In this document: positions 45,383-54,288 of the stretch, piece after piece | Layout: every line of letters begins with the position of its first letter | How positions within the stretch are numbered: the stretch's first letter is position 1 | Notes under the pieces: generated by a model | The model's input: the letters and a program-made list of their open reading frames with translations, nothing else | What the model was told of the DNA's origin: nothing | Databases searched by the model: none | Program-made: the position numbers and the translations under genes | Origin: Sulfobacillus thermosulfidooxidans | GTDB lineage: Bacteria > Bacillota > Sulfobacillia > Sulfobacillales > Sulfobacillaceae | Length of the DNA: 64,000 nt | Assembly: GCF_001280565.1 (NCBI RefSeq) | Contig: NZ_LGRO01000001.1 | Location: 1,922,001 to 1,986,000 of the forward strand | Direction of reading: 5' to 3'

Positions 45383-46699
45383 CTAAGGCAAAAGATAATC
45401 AATAGGGCCCCGGGCAAATCCCGCCCACTCATACCCCATCCCCTTGCTCTCTTCTAAAATGTGCTCCGCCAAATCATGGACCACTAAGAAGTGACTGGGA
45501 TCAGTCTTTAACCGAAGGACCCACGCGGTAGCCCGGTCATCGCCTAAAAGGGATTTCAGCCATTCCTGGGCTCTCTTTGGTTCGGCCCCTTCTAGCCACA
45601 TCCATGCATCCGCCAGAGCTAGGGCATCGACCAGATTTCGCCACCTTTGCTTCCATAGACTCAAAGCTTTAGAAGTCTCCTCAGGAAGATAGGTTACCAA
45701 AACATAGAGGACACTTTCAAAAATTGGTGACGGCGTTAAAACGAAGCTAACGCGATCGTACCGATATTGCTGAACCCACCGTAAATATAATTGACTTAAA
45801 ATAATTGAGCCTTGGGCATTAGGTCCAAAAAACACGGTAGGCTCTGGCGTGAACCGAACCCAACTGGAACGATCTAAAGCAGGAACCAGGACATATTGTG
45901 GAATCCGTTCATTCGTGTCTGCTGGAAAGATTGCCGAAGGAAAATGCTCTGTTAGCCATTTTATTGACATGACCGGAACAGGAGTAAAACCAGGAATTTC
46001 ATAAAGTATTCTCCGGTTATGCCATTCCCATGCATTGACATGCGCACTGGTCGCCCAGGGAACATCAACCGGACACATATCCCGTTGATCAATTTGAGCC
46101 ACATAATCGTCTACGGCTGCCGCAAGCGACGCGACCACTTGACCGACTCCATCTTGAGTTGCCGCGACCATCCCAAGCCAGCGTTGGAAATCATCCGCTT
46201 CACCGCGAAGTTGCGCCCGGGCAAAAACATCGCCTCCGCGTTGCTCTGTCAAGCTGTGAAGCCAATCTGCCGCGTGAGAGCATACCCGCTCCCACGCAAT
46301 ATCTTGACCTTGAATATCTAATAGCCATAATGTGAAAAACGCCGAACGCAAGGTATGCCAGGGAGCTAGAGGGGATTGCCACGCTCCTTGGGCAATCCGA
46401 TTCGCCGCCAGACGTGCAAAACGCCCCCAGTGCCTTACTTCCGCATCATCACTGGTCATCGTTAATTGAGAGAGGGCCAACCACTCTTTTCGTTCTTTGG
46501 AAAATGCATTTTGGGACCATTCGGGCCATTGAAAACTGTGATGAGGTGCAAGATCATGCCAAATCATTGCGGCTGGGGCACGTTCCGCCAGAAGTTTTAC
46601 AAAAGCTTGCTTAATGGTGTCTTTTTTCGCTGTCACATCGCCAAGCTGATCGTCTTGGGACGGCTGAAGACGTTTTCGTCGTCCAACATACCGCTTCAT
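45383..46699 (-). CDS. Unknown 438-residue protein
   Basis: No family was recognised. It is soluble, alpha-rich and unusually rich in Trp (for example LQRW-, WEWHNRR, MWLEGAEP). The start is a basic stretch (KRYVGRRKRLQ). A block of about residues 240-330 has a more beta-like pattern (YVLVPALDRSSWVRF, TPEPTVFFGPNAQ). GAGGAG lies eight bases before the ATG. It lies between coaX and the MoxR operon on the same strand but with a 280-bp gap before MoxR, so it is not clearly part of either. Confidence 0.6.
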   Translation of the reverse strand: MKRYVGRRKRLQPSQDDQLGDVTAKKDTIKQAFVKLLAERAPAAMIWHDLAPHHSFQWPEWSQNAFSKERKEWLALSQLTMTSDDAEVRHWGRFARLAANRIAQGAWQSPLAPWHTLRSAFFTLWLLDIQGQDIAWERVCSHAADWLHSLTEQRGGDVFARAQLRGEADDFQRWLGMVAATQDGVGQVVASLAAAVDDYVAQIDQRDMCPVDVPWATSAHVNAWEWHNRRILYEIPGFTPVPVMSIKWLTEHFPSAIFPADTNERIPQYVLVPALDRSSWVRFTPEPTVFFGPNAQGSIILSQLYLRWVQQYRYDRVSFVLTPSPIFESVLYVLVTYLPEETSKALSLWKQRWRNLVDALALADAWMWLEGAEPKRAQEWLKSLLGDDRATAWVLRLKTDPSHFLVVHDLAEHILEESKGMGYEWAGFARGPIDYLLP

Positions 46700-46782
46700 G
46701 GCATCATCTCCTCATGGCCCATCTTATGTTGACCACGACCAAGACGATACAACTCTTTCCCGCTCTAAGTCTTCTTCCATAA

Positions 46783-47574
46783 CTAGCTGCGCTGAAAATG
46801 ATACTCCGCCGCATAACGCAAGCCATCTAAAGTCAGCATCGGTTCATACTTTGCTTCGCAGGGCAAATGGCTCATAATCCGGTTGGCCCATCCTCCGGTC
46901 AAAATAACGGGAGCTTTCTCACCTAATACCTGCCATGTGCGGATAATCAATTCATTAACCATCCCAATAAATCCATGCCCGACTCCAATGGCAATGGCTT
47001 CCTGGGTATTTTGGCCCAACAGTTTGTCGGGAATCGCTGGGGGAATTAGCGGTAAGCGAGCAGTGCCTTGGGCTAATGCCTGAGCTAAAAAATGAGGTCC
47101 CGGTGCTATAGTTCCCCCGAGAAAGACCCCATCATGGGAGACCGCATCCACTGTTGCGGTCGTGCCGACATCAACGACTACCAAATTCATGCGATATTTG
47201 CGCCAGGCGCCTAATGCGTTGACAAAGCGGTCTGCCCCTAGAGAATCGGGTGGTGTATACTGAACTTTTAATCCATAACCTGGAGGAGTCACATCTAAGG
47301 GTGGAGCGTCTGATAAACTGCGAGCAACCCGGTGGAACACAGGCGTTAATAACGGCACGACCGAAGCCATCACCACTTGATCGACTTGTTCCACCAAAAC
47401 ATCTTGCAAGAAACTCTTTAAAGGAATGCGATATTCATCGGCTGTGCGTTTGGGATCTGTTGATAAACGCCACTCTTCCTGCCATTGACCATGATGATAT
47501 AATCCCACTTTGATGTGGGTATTGCCGATGTCAATGGCTAATAAATAGTCCACAAATCGTCTAGGCGAATCCAC
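46783..47574 (-). CDS. coaX: Type III pantothenate kinase
   Basis: 263 residues of normal length. The ASKHA-fold motifs are visible: LLAIDIGNTHIKVGLY (phosphate 1), PPDSLGADRFVNALGAW and VVDVGTTATVDAVSHDG (with conserved Asp), then GGTIAPG. It phosphorylates pantothenate in coenzyme A synthesis; CoaX enzymes resist feedback by CoA. GTG start with AAGGAG nine bases upstream; an in-frame GTG eight codons on is possible. Confidence 0.95.
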   Translation of the reverse strand: MDSPRRFVDYLLAIDIGNTHIKVGLYHHGQWQEEWRLSTDPKRTADEYRIPLKSFLQDVLVEQVDQVVMASVVPLLTPVFHRVARSLSDAPPLDVTPPGYGLKVQYTPPDSLGADRFVNALGAWRKYRMNLVVVDVGTTATVDAVSHDGVFLGGTIAPGPHFLAQALAQGTARLPLIPPAIPDKLLGQNTQEAIAIGVGHGFIGMVNELIIRTWQVLGEKAPVILTGGWANRIMSHLPCEAKYEPMLTLDGLRYAAEYHFQRS

Positions 47575-47651
47575 CCTGATCCGCTCCTTCCCGCGACTTA
47601 TTTCCTTCCGATGACAATACCATCCTCATCTACACTTGTACAGAATAATGC

Positions 47652-47679
47652 TTGGAAAACAAAAGCAGTTTGCTACAAT
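47652..47679 (+). promoter_or_regulatory. Promoter upstream of moeA
   Basis: -35 TTGGAA (47652-47657), a 16-bp spacer, -10 TACAAT (47674-47679). Start of transcription near 47686, about 107 bases before moeA. Confidence 0.5.
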
Positions 47680-47685
47680 GAGGCT

Positions 47686-47757
47686 AAATATCAATGAGCC
47701 CCGTTCATGATATGAACGTTTGCTGTGAGATGGCGATAAAGATCTCAGGAGCCTCAT
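47686..47757 (+). promoter_or_regulatory. Structured 5' leader of moeA
   Basis: Two perfect hairpins follow each other: CGTTCAT-gat-ATGAACG (47702-47718) and TGAGAT-(10)-ATCTCA (47726-47747). They are enclosed by ATGAGGCT (47678-47685) and AGCCTCAT (47750-47757), which pair over 8 bp. The outer 5' arm overlaps the -10 hexamer, so either the promoter or the outer helix is misread. It does not match the Moco or other riboswitches I can recall. Confidence 0.4.
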
Positions 47758-47792
47758 CAGACTTAACCCAAGAGGAAGGATGAAAATACTTT

Positions 47793-49013
47793 ATGCTAAT
47801 GACGGTTGAAGAAGCCCAACAACGGATATTGTCGCATCTCCCTCCTGTAATGCCCACAGAACGTGTGCCATTGCTTCAGGCATTAGGACGAGTATTAGCC
47901 GAAGAAATTCGGAGCGACGAAGATATCCCAGGCTTCACCAACAGTTCGATGGATGGATATGCGATTTTGTCACAGGATGTCCAAAATGCGCACGCTAATA
48001 ATCCCATCGCCCTCACAGTCAAAGGAACGATCGCAGCCGGTCATCCATCCTATCAGCCCGTGAACCACGGCGAGGCCTATAAAATCATGACGGGAGCCCC
48101 ATTACCTCCGGGTGCGGATGCCGTTATCCAAGTGGAATGGACCAAGAAGTTGTCGGATAATCAGATATTCGCTTTAGCACCTGTGCGTTCCGGTCAAAAT
48201 GTCCGACCTCAAGGACAAGATATTCGCCGAGGCGACATCGTCCTTCATGCTGGTCAGCCGATAAAACCTCCCATTATTGGTATTCTGGCGACCTTAGGGA
48301 TCGCCACGGTCCGCGTTTATCAACGACCCACGGTCGCGATCGTTTCTACTGGCGATGAGTTAATCGAACCAGGTTCTCCTCTAGGGCCCGGGCAAATCCG
48401 CAATTCGAACAGTTATGCGCTGGCCGCCGCCGTTCTCGCGGCCGGAGGAGAACCTTTGGTGCTCTCCCCAGCCAAAGATACCAAAGAGTCTATCCGAGCG
48501 AAGTTTCTCGAAGCAGCCGCACAAGATATCATTCTGAGTTCGGGAGGTGTCTCTGTAGGTGATTTTGATTGGGTTAAGGATGTCTTATCGGAAGAAGGCT
48601 CCTTAGATTTGTGGCGCGTAAATATGAAACCGGGGAAACCCGTCACGTTTGGTCATCTTCATGGTCATCCCTTTTTCGGATTGCCGGGCAATCCAGTGTC
48701 AGCACTCGTCACATTTGAGCTTTTCGTGCGTCCGGTCATCCGCGAAATGATGAACGTGCATCAGTGGCAGCGCACGGTTCTATCCCTCCCGTTGTATGAG
48801 TCCTTTACGGAGATTCACGATCGTCGTCATTATGTTCGGAGCCGCCTGGTGCAAAAGGGAGACCAAGTTTACGTATGGCCTTACAGCAAACAAGATTCTG
48901 CAGTACAAACTTCTTGGATTGGCGTTGAAGCACTCATGATCGTCGCTGAAAATTCAGGGCCATACCAAGCTGGTGACAAACTCCCGGTGATGTTAATTCC
49001 TGCTGATGCATAG
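47793..49013 (+). CDS. moeA: Molybdopterin molybdenumtransferase MoeA
   Basis: 406 residues. Domain landmarks of MoeA are clear: DIPGFTNSSMDGYAI, MTGAPLPPGADAVIQVE, VSTGDELIEPGSPLGPGQIR, SSGGVSVGDFDWVKD and FFGLPGNPVSALVTFELF. It inserts molybdate into adenylylated molybdopterin. No other Moco gene is nearby. The ATG at 47793 has GGAAGG 14 bases upstream, rather far. Confidence 0.96.
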   Translation: MLMTVEEAQQRILSHLPPVMPTERVPLLQALGRVLAEEIRSDEDIPGFTNSSMDGYAILSQDVQNAHANNPIALTVKGTIAAGHPSYQPVNHGEAYKIMTGAPLPPGADAVIQVEWTKKLSDNQIFALAPVRSGQNVRPQGQDIRRGDIVLHAGQPIKPPIIGILATLGIATVRVYQRPTVAIVSTGDELIEPGSPLGPGQIRNSNSYALAAAVLAAGGEPLVLSPAKDTKESIRAKFLEAAAQDIILSSGGVSVGDFDWVKDVLSEEGSLDLWRVNMKPGKPVTFGHLHGHPFFGLPGNPVSALVTFELFVRPVIREMMNVHQWQRTVLSLPLYESFTEIHDRRHYVRSRLVQKGDQVYVWPYSKQDSAVQTSWIGVEALMIVAENSGPYQAGDKLPVMLIPADA

Positions 49014-49079
49014 CCCACAACCTTCTGAACACTATGGTATAGTGCAAAATATTTAAATGAATCATAAACGAGGTGAATC

Positions 49080-49145
49080 ATGTCTCTCCCTTTGACAATT
49101 GCCCAACGTCCTCCTGGGGAGAGATCTGTCCAAAACTCGTTCTAA
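49080..49145 (+). CDS. Predicted leader peptide (21 residues) of the MFS transporter
   Basis: A short frame begins with ATG at 49080 after GAGGTG (four bases away) and ends with TAA at 49143-49145; it starts MSLPLTIAQRPPGE. Codons 2-4 form the left arm of a hairpin (49083-49090 with 49117-49124), and a terminator follows at 49164-49199. This is the layout of ribosome-stalling leaders. A two-proline PPG sequence (residues 11-13) is the kind of site that slows ribosomes. Confidence 0.5.
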   Translation: MSLPLTIAQRPPGERSVQNSF

Positions 49146-49163
49146 GAGAATTAGCCATATCCT

Positions 49164-49199
49164 CCCTTTTCGGTCATTTATCCGAAGGGGGTCTTTTTT
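49164..49199 (+). terminator. Attenuator before the MFS transporter
   Basis: CCCTTTTCGG (49164-49173) pairs with CCGAAGGGGG (49182-49191) over 10 bp with two G-U pairs, then TTTTTT (49194-49199) ends right at the ATG of the transporter (49200). The 3' arm also holds the only ribosome-binding site (AAGGGGG), so the hairpin can block both elongation and translation. Confidence 0.75.
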
Positions 49200-50387
49200 A
49201 TGCCGCAATCTCCATCTCACACATCCGTCAATCGAGACCAGTTGTGGTTACTGGCAGATAATGCCAGTGTTAGCTTAGGAGCACATTTTCGGGAAATTGC
49301 TTTGGGCCTTTTTCTTACCCACCTCAATTCCTCGCCTAAAACCTATGCCGGGTATTTCCTGTTAGGGTCTTTGCCTGGTCTCTTTATGCCCTACCTGTAT
49401 AAAAAAATCGGTCGGATGTACTCAGCAAAATCCGTTATGGCGTTCACCTATGTAATTCGCTTAATAGCCGCTATGAGCCTTTGGAGGGTCAATCATTTTA
49501 TTCTGGCCATGGCACTGCTATTTGTTTTCTCTGTCAACCGCAGCCTATATCAAGCTGCCCATGCTTCGTATTTGGCGCAATCTCATGACACGACTTCTAC
49601 TCGGCACCTCATCTCATGGCTTCGACAAACTGAGAGTCTTATTGACCTTTTCGGTCCTTTATTTGCGGGATGGCTTCTTTGGTTATGGGGTTATCGCCAG
49701 GGTTTTCTGATTAATGCGGCTTTCTATCTCATCGCCTTATTTTTCGTTGGTCAGCTCTCAAGAATTTCATCCTCAACGAATAATAGCTTAAAAGCTCAGG
49801 AGCCAATTGCCCCACGATTAGGGATGCCGCTATTTGTGATTTTGGGCGTGAGTTTTCTCGTATGGATAGGCAATGTCATGTCGATGGCCTATTTATTCCA
49901 TATTCTCCATAAAGGGCCTTTAAGTTATGGATTGATTATGACACTTTGGGGTGGATCCGGGATTTTCAGCGGTCTTTTTCTTAGGCGAATCCCTCATAGC
50001 GGGCTGCCAAGATTCCTGGCCATGTGGTTTGCAGTATTGGCTGTTGCATGGTTTATGATTTCGCACGATATTGGCTATGCATTGTTTTGTGGTGCGACAG
50101 TTCTGATTGGAATGGGTTGGTGGATAATCCAGGACAGTCTCACGACGATGGTTTTAACGTCTCAATCCGGGCTATCGGCAGCCTTATCGCGGACTCGACT
50201 GCAAGCATTCGATGAGATGGGGTCAATCCTTGGCATGCTGGTAATCGTGCTTTTTCCATCTCGGGCACTTCATATCCAGCTGATTTTTCACATTCTCGCA
50301 CTATGCGCGTTTGTTTTGGCTGGAGCATTACTCATCTATGCGGTCATAATCCCCAGGCACGGACCTTCACCGGATTTAGGACACTAA
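49200..50387 (+). CDS. MFS transporter, probable drug exporter
   Basis: 395 residues with about twelve hydrophobic helices and the MFS layout: LYKKIGRMYSAKS in the loop after helix 2, and ISRI..NN central loop. Its N-terminus resembles the MFS group of small drug exporters, but no drug can be named. The gene starts immediately after an attenuator hairpin and a leader peptide (separate entries), which suggests induction by a ribosome-targeting or translation-stalling agent. It is followed by the riboflavin operon's promoter on the same strand. Confidence 0.75.
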   Translation: MPQSPSHTSVNRDQLWLLADNASVSLGAHFREIALGLFLTHLNSSPKTYAGYFLLGSLPGLFMPYLYKKIGRMYSAKSVMAFTYVIRLIAAMSLWRVNHFILAMALLFVFSVNRSLYQAAHASYLAQSHDTTSTRHLISWLRQTESLIDLFGPLFAGWLLWLWGYRQGFLINAAFYLIALFFVGQLSRISSSTNNSLKAQEPIAPRLGMPLFVILGVSFLVWIGNVMSMAYLFHILHKGPLSYGLIMTLWGGSGIFSGLFLRRIPHSGLPRFLAMWFAVLAVAWFMISHDIGYALFCGATVLIGMGWWIIQDSLTTMVLTSQSGLSAALSRTRLQAFDEMGSILGMLVIVLFPSRALHIQLIFHILALCAFVLAGALLIYAVIIPRHGPSPDLGH

Positions 50388-50532
50388 CCACTTCACATGA
50401 TGGCTATTGGTCATGCCAATCCAATCAGTCCTGACTGAACAGTCCTATGAATAGGGAACATATCAGAGTTTTTGCTCTTAAAGGAATCTGCAATCCCCAT
50501 CCCTGCAAGACCCGGGAAAAATTGTAGCCCAT

Positions 50533-50561
50533 TTGATTTTTTCTGACAAAAGCCATAAGAT
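50533..50561 (+). promoter_or_regulatory. Promoter of the riboflavin operon
   Basis: -35 TTGATT (50533-50538), a 17-bp spacer, -10 TAAGAT (50556-50561). Transcription would start near 50568, about ten bases before the FMN aptamer. Confidence 0.7.
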
Positions 50562-50578
50562 AAGAATGTCATAAAACC

Positions 50579-50711
50579 TTCGGGGCGTGGTGAGAGGTTA
50601 TTCCTCAATTCCCGACCGGCGGTGATCTCACCAATGTGAGTAGCCCGCGAGCCGCAAGGCAGGAGACCGGTGTGAATCCGGCGCCGACAGTACAGTCTGG
50701 ATGGGAGAAGG
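50579..50711 (+). ncRNA. FMN riboswitch (RFN element)
   Basis: The conserved RFN core is readable: GGGGCGTGGTGAGAGG, ATTCCCGACCGGCGGTGA, AGCCCGCGAGCC, GGAGACCGGTG and GCGCCGACAGTACAGTCTGG ending in GGGAGAAGG. Terminator and ribD follow. FMN binding should stop transcription of the riboflavin genes. Confidence 0.97.
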
Positions 50712-50742
50712 TTAAGCCTATTTTGGCTTATACAATTTTTCC

Positions 50743-50768
50743 ATCCCCCGAATTTGGGGGATTTTTTT
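50743..50768 (+). terminator. Terminator of the FMN riboswitch
   Basis: ATCCCCC (50743-50749) pairs with GGGGGAT (50756-50762) with a six-base loop, then a run of T to 50768. The ribD ribosome-binding site (GGGGGGA) follows at once, so only read-through transcripts can be translated. Confidence 0.88.
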
Positions 50769-50783
50769 ATGGGGGGAAGACGG

Positions 50784-51929
50784 ATGGAGAGTCAGGTAAT
50801 GCAGCGGGCGTTATCCCTCGCACGCAGGGGTCGGTATACGACATCGCCCAATCCGATGGTGGGCGCCGTTATTTTGGATTCCCATGGGCAAATTGTCGGT
50901 GAAGGCTATCACAAGCGCCCAGGTGGTCCTCATGCGGAGATTGTGGCATTGCGTCAAGCAGGAGAAAAGGCTCAAGGAGGCACATTATACGTTACTCTAG
51001 AGCCATGCAATCATGTTGGTCGCACGCCGCCATGCACAGAAGCCATCATTGACGCGGGGATTAGCCATGTCGTCGTCGCCATGACTGACCCCAATCCAGA
51101 GGTCAAAGGAGGCGGGATACAACGCCTCAAACAAGCCGGGATCACCGTAGAGGTTGGTGATGGCGAAACGGCAGCTCGCGCGTTAAATCATGCATTCATA
51201 ACCTGGAGTCAAAAACGTCGACCCTATATAACCCTAAAATCTGCCATGAGTCTTGACGGCAAGGTTGCCACCAAAACCGGAGACTCCCGCTATATTACCC
51301 ATGCAAAATCCCTTGCAAAAGTTCATGAATTACGCCGGTTGCATGACGCAATTTTAGTGGGCGTGGGCACCATCTTGGCTGATGATCCCTCGTTAACCTA
51401 CCGGGGTCCGAAACCACAACGAGATCCTATTCGGGTCATATTAGATACGCACGGCCGCACTCCCGCCTCGGCGCGGATATTCCAACAAAATTCCTTGGCA
51501 CCGACCTTGATTTTCACCACGTCACAATCATCGATTGATTGGCAACGAGACATTTTCTCCGCGGGCGGCGAAGTCATTGAAGTGTCACAAGATTCATCTG
51601 GCGTCGTGAACTTACACGAGGTTTTGACCGAGTTGGCTTCGCGCCATGTCCTCTCGGTATTGGTGGAAGGAGGTCCACGCATTCATGCCAGTTTCATTGC
51701 GCAACAGCTGGCGGATGAATGGTACAGTTTTATTTCGCCCATCATTATCGGAGGCGCCGCTCCCACGCCGGTCATGGGAGAAGGCATTTCGCGCTTAGCG
51801 GATGCTTATCCATTAGCAACTATCGATGTTCACAAGCTTGGAGAAGATGTGATGATTCATGGATTGTTTCGCCCCGAGAACATGTATTCGTCCCATCACA
51901 TCCAAACACAGGAGGGCCTTCATGTTTAG
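50784..51929 (+). CDS. ribD: Bifunctional pyrimidine deaminase/reductase RibD
   Basis: 381 residues. An N-terminal deaminase with the zinc site in PHAEIVALR and EPCNHVGRTPPC is followed by a reductase domain (LKSAMSLDGKVATKTGDSRY, LVEGGPRIHASFI). It performs the second and third steps of riboflavin synthesis. The ATG at 50784 has GGGGGGA six bases upstream; two earlier in-frame starts overlap the terminator. Overlaps ribE by 8 bp. Confidence 0.97.
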   Translation: MESQVMQRALSLARRGRYTTSPNPMVGAVILDSHGQIVGEGYHKRPGGPHAEIVALRQAGEKAQGGTLYVTLEPCNHVGRTPPCTEAIIDAGISHVVVAMTDPNPEVKGGGIQRLKQAGITVEVGDGETAARALNHAFITWSQKRRPYITLKSAMSLDGKVATKTGDSRYITHAKSLAKVHELRRLHDAILVGVGTILADDPSLTYRGPKPQRDPIRVILDTHGRTPASARIFQQNSLAPTLIFTTSQSSIDWQRDIFSAGGEVIEVSQDSSGVVNLHEVLTELASRHVLSVLVEGGPRIHASFIAQQLADEWYSFISPIIIGGAAPTPVMGEGISRLADAYPLATIDVHKLGEDVMIHGLFRPENMYSSHHIQTQEGLHV

Positions 51930-52551
51930 TGGGTTAGTCGAACACGTGGGACAACTGTTAGCCGTGGATACAGCTAAAGATGCCCATTCCCGCATTTTGA
52001 CCATTGGCTATGACGAATCCGGCTCGCTCGAAGAGGGCGAATCCATCGCGGTTAATGGTGTCTGCCTGACTGTCATTCATCATCAATCTGAATCTTTTCA
52101 GGTGGAATGTTCTCCCACAACCTTGTCTATCACAACGTTAGGACACCTTAAGACGGGTCAGGCGCTGAACTTGGAGCGTGCTGTGACGCCTACTACCCGT
52201 CTTGGCGGACACTGGGTGCAAGGACATGTCGATACACAAGGCCACGTCGATCGAATTGTCCCAGAAGGCGAAGCACGGCATGTCTTTTTCCGGTTTCCTT
52301 CACCCTACCGAGTGCTGATTGTTCCTTTTGGATCCATTACGGTTGATGGAGTGAGTCTCACGGTAGTCTCCGTGGATGAGACAACGTTTCAAGTGACTCT
52401 CATCCCGTATACCCTGTCACACACCAATTTGGGAGAACTTGAAATCAATCAAGCCGTCAACCTCGAATTCGATGTGCTAGGAAAATATGTTCAACAATTA
52501 TGTGCTCCCTATTTAGGACACGAACAGAAGGTGGTCAGTTATGGAGAATGA
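51922..52551 (+). CDS. ribE: Riboflavin synthase alpha subunit
   Basis: 209 residues starting [10 protein letters not shown], the invariant start of the family. Two lumazine-binding repeats follow, with [12 protein letters not shown] in the first half and [12 protein letters not shown] in the second. It dismutates two lumazine molecules to riboflavin. GGAGGG precedes the ATG by five bases. It overlaps ribBA by 11 bp. Confidence 0.96.
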   Translation: MFSGLVEHVGQLLAVDTAKDAHSRILTIGYDESGSLEEGESIAVNGVCLTVIHHQSESFQVECSPTTLSITTLGHLKTGQALNLERAVTPTTRLGGHWVQGHVDTQGHVDRIVPEGEARHVFFRFPSPYRVLIVPFGSITVDGVSLTVVSVDETTFQVTLIPYTLSHTNLGELEINQAVNLEFDVLGKYVQQLCAPYLGHEQKVVSYGE

Positions 52552-53758
52552 AGAAAATCTCTTGGAGTTCAATACGATTGAAGAGGCTCTTGATGCCTTA
52601 AAACAAGGCGAGATGATTGTCGTAGTCGATGACGAAGACCGTGAAAATGAAGGCGACTTAGTCATGGCTGCCGATTTTGTAACGCCTGAGGCGATCAATT
52701 TCATGGCGCAATGGGGCCGGGGTTTAATCTGTGTGCCAATGACATCAGAGCGCCTGCGCGAATTAGCTATTCCCTCCATGGTCGACGCCCCAGATGAGTC
52801 TATGAGTACTGCGTTTACCGTTTCTGTCGATGCCCGCTATACGACCACCACAGGCATTTCAGCCCATGACCGGGCGGCGACTATTAAAGCCTTGATTGAC
52901 CCCCATAGCCGCCCCGAGGATTTTGTGCGTCCCGGTCATATTTTCCCGCTGCGCGCTAAAGACGAAGGCGTCTTAAGGCGGCCGGGACATACTGAAGCCA
53001 GTGTCGACTTGATGCGGCTTGCTGGACTAACACCGGCCGCAGTGATCTGTGAAATAATGGACACCAACGGGACAATGGCACGCTTGCCACAATTGCAGGC
53101 CTTTCGCAAAAAATTTGGTTTGAAACTCATTACTATCGCCGACCTCATCCGTTACCGGCGTCAACGCGAAACCTTGTTTGTGCGAGAGGGTCGAGCCCAG
53201 CTCCCGACACGTTATGGAACATTTACCGCCATTGCCTATACAGAAAAAGAAACCAAAGATACCCATTTGGCATTGGTGATGGGAGATGTCACAGATGGCC
53301 AGCCAGTTTTGGTCCGTGTTCACTCCGAATGTCTCACGGGGGATGTGTTTGGTTCCAAACGCTGCGACTGCGGCGACCAATTAGACATGGCTTTAAGGAA
53401 AATTGCCGATGAGGGCCGGGGAGTGCTCCTTTATATGCGGCAAGAAGGGCGCGGTATTGGTCTGGCGAATAAGATTAAGGCGTATGCACTGCAAGAAGCG
53501 GGCTATGATACGGTATCAGCCAATCAAGCTTTAGGGTTCCCACCCGATTCGCGGGACTATGGAGTTGGAGCACAAATTCTTGCCGATTTAGGGATTCACG
53601 AAATTCGTTTGTTAACGAATAACCCCAAGAAATATTATGCCTTGGAAGGCTATGGCATTAAAATTGTGGAACGGGTCCCTATTCAAAGTGAACCCCGTGA
53701 AGAAAATGCCTTCTATTTAGAAACAAAGAAGGTCAAAATGGGCCACTGGATGGATTAA
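52541..53758 (+). CDS. ribBA: 3,4-dihydroxy-2-butanone-4-phosphate synthase / GTP cyclohydrolase II
   Basis: 405 residues, two enzymes. The RibB half (about 1-205) has [15 protein letters not shown], with the metal-binding Glu, and [10 protein letters not shown] and [13 protein letters not shown]. The RibA half (about 206-405) has the zinc cysteines in [18 protein letters not shown] and the GTP site in [16 protein letters not shown]. It supplies both precursors of riboflavin. Overlaps ribE. Confidence 0.97.
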   Translation: MENEENLLEFNTIEEALDALKQGEMIVVVDDEDRENEGDLVMAADFVTPEAINFMAQWGRGLICVPMTSERLRELAIPSMVDAPDESMSTAFTVSVDARYTTTTGISAHDRAATIKALIDPHSRPEDFVRPGHIFPLRAKDEGVLRRPGHTEASVDLMRLAGLTPAAVICEIMDTNGTMARLPQLQAFRKKFGLKLITIADLIRYRRQRETLFVREGRAQLPTRYGTFTAIAYTEKETKDTHLALVMGDVTDGQPVLVRVHSECLTGDVFGSKRCDCGDQLDMALRKIADEGRGVLLYMRQEGRGIGLANKIKAYALQEAGYDTVSANQALGFPPDSRDYGVGAQILADLGIHEIRLLTNNPKKYYALEGYGIKIVERVPIQSEPREENAFYLETKKVKMGHWMD

Positions 53759-53796
53759 CGTGGCGACATGAGATCAATAAATTTTGGATAAAGAGA

Positions 53797-54288
53797 GTGG
53801 GGTTTGTAGATACTGTGGCCGAACATCAAGGTTTTCTTATGACGCATCCCGGGCAACGCTGGGCAATTGTCGTCAGCCGATTTAACCAGCGCGTCACCGA
53901 CCGCCTTCTTGAAGGTGCGGTCGATACCTTAATTCGTCACGGCGTTCCTGCCGACGCGGTGGATGTATTTTGGACTCCTGGAGCTTTTGAAATTCCCAAC
54001 CTGGTCCATTATTTATTAAATAGCAATAAAAAATATGCCGCGGTCATTACCTTAGGTGCTATCGTACGTGGAGAAACCCCGCATTTTGACTTTATTGCCT
54101 CTAGTACCTCTTCAGCCTTGGCAGACTTAAATCGTCATAGCAATATTCCCGTCATCTTTGGCATTCTCACGTGTGATACCATGGCTCAGGCCGAAGACCG
54201 GGCCGATGGCAAAGCTGGCAACAAAGGCGCCGAAGCCGCTTTAGCGGCGATCGAAATGGCGGATTTACATTATCGTCTTAGGGACTAG
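53797..54288 (+). CDS. ribH: 6,7-dimethyl-8-ribityllumazine synthase
   Basis: 163 residues. Active-site landmarks: VVSRFNQRVTDRLLEGAV, TPGAFEIPNLVHYLL, LGAIVRGETPHFDFIAS with the catalytic His, and the C-terminal KAGNKGAEAALAAIEM. Last gene of the operon. GTG start at 53797 with only a weak AAAGAGA upstream; another GTG lies six codons further. It overlaps the convergent birA gene by four bases. Confidence 0.96.
   Translation: MGFVDTVAEHQGFLMTHPGQRWAIVVSRFNQRVTDRLLEGAVDTLIRHGVPADAVDVFWTPGAFEIPNLVHYLLNSNKKYAAVITLGAIVRGETPHFDFIASSTSSALADLNRHSNIPVIFGILTCDTMAQAEDRADGKAGNKGAEAALAAIEMADLHYRLRD

Noticed and set aside
47678-47757. Moco riboswitch upstream of moeA
   Set aside because: Position fits, but the sequence lacks the conserved Moco motif elements I can recall and is AT-rich; left as an unknown structured leader.
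49073-49261. 62-codon plus-strand frame over the attenuator
   Set aside because: The overlapping 21-codon frame has the better ribosome-binding site and fits the hairpin logic; this frame runs through the terminator into the MFS gene out of frame.
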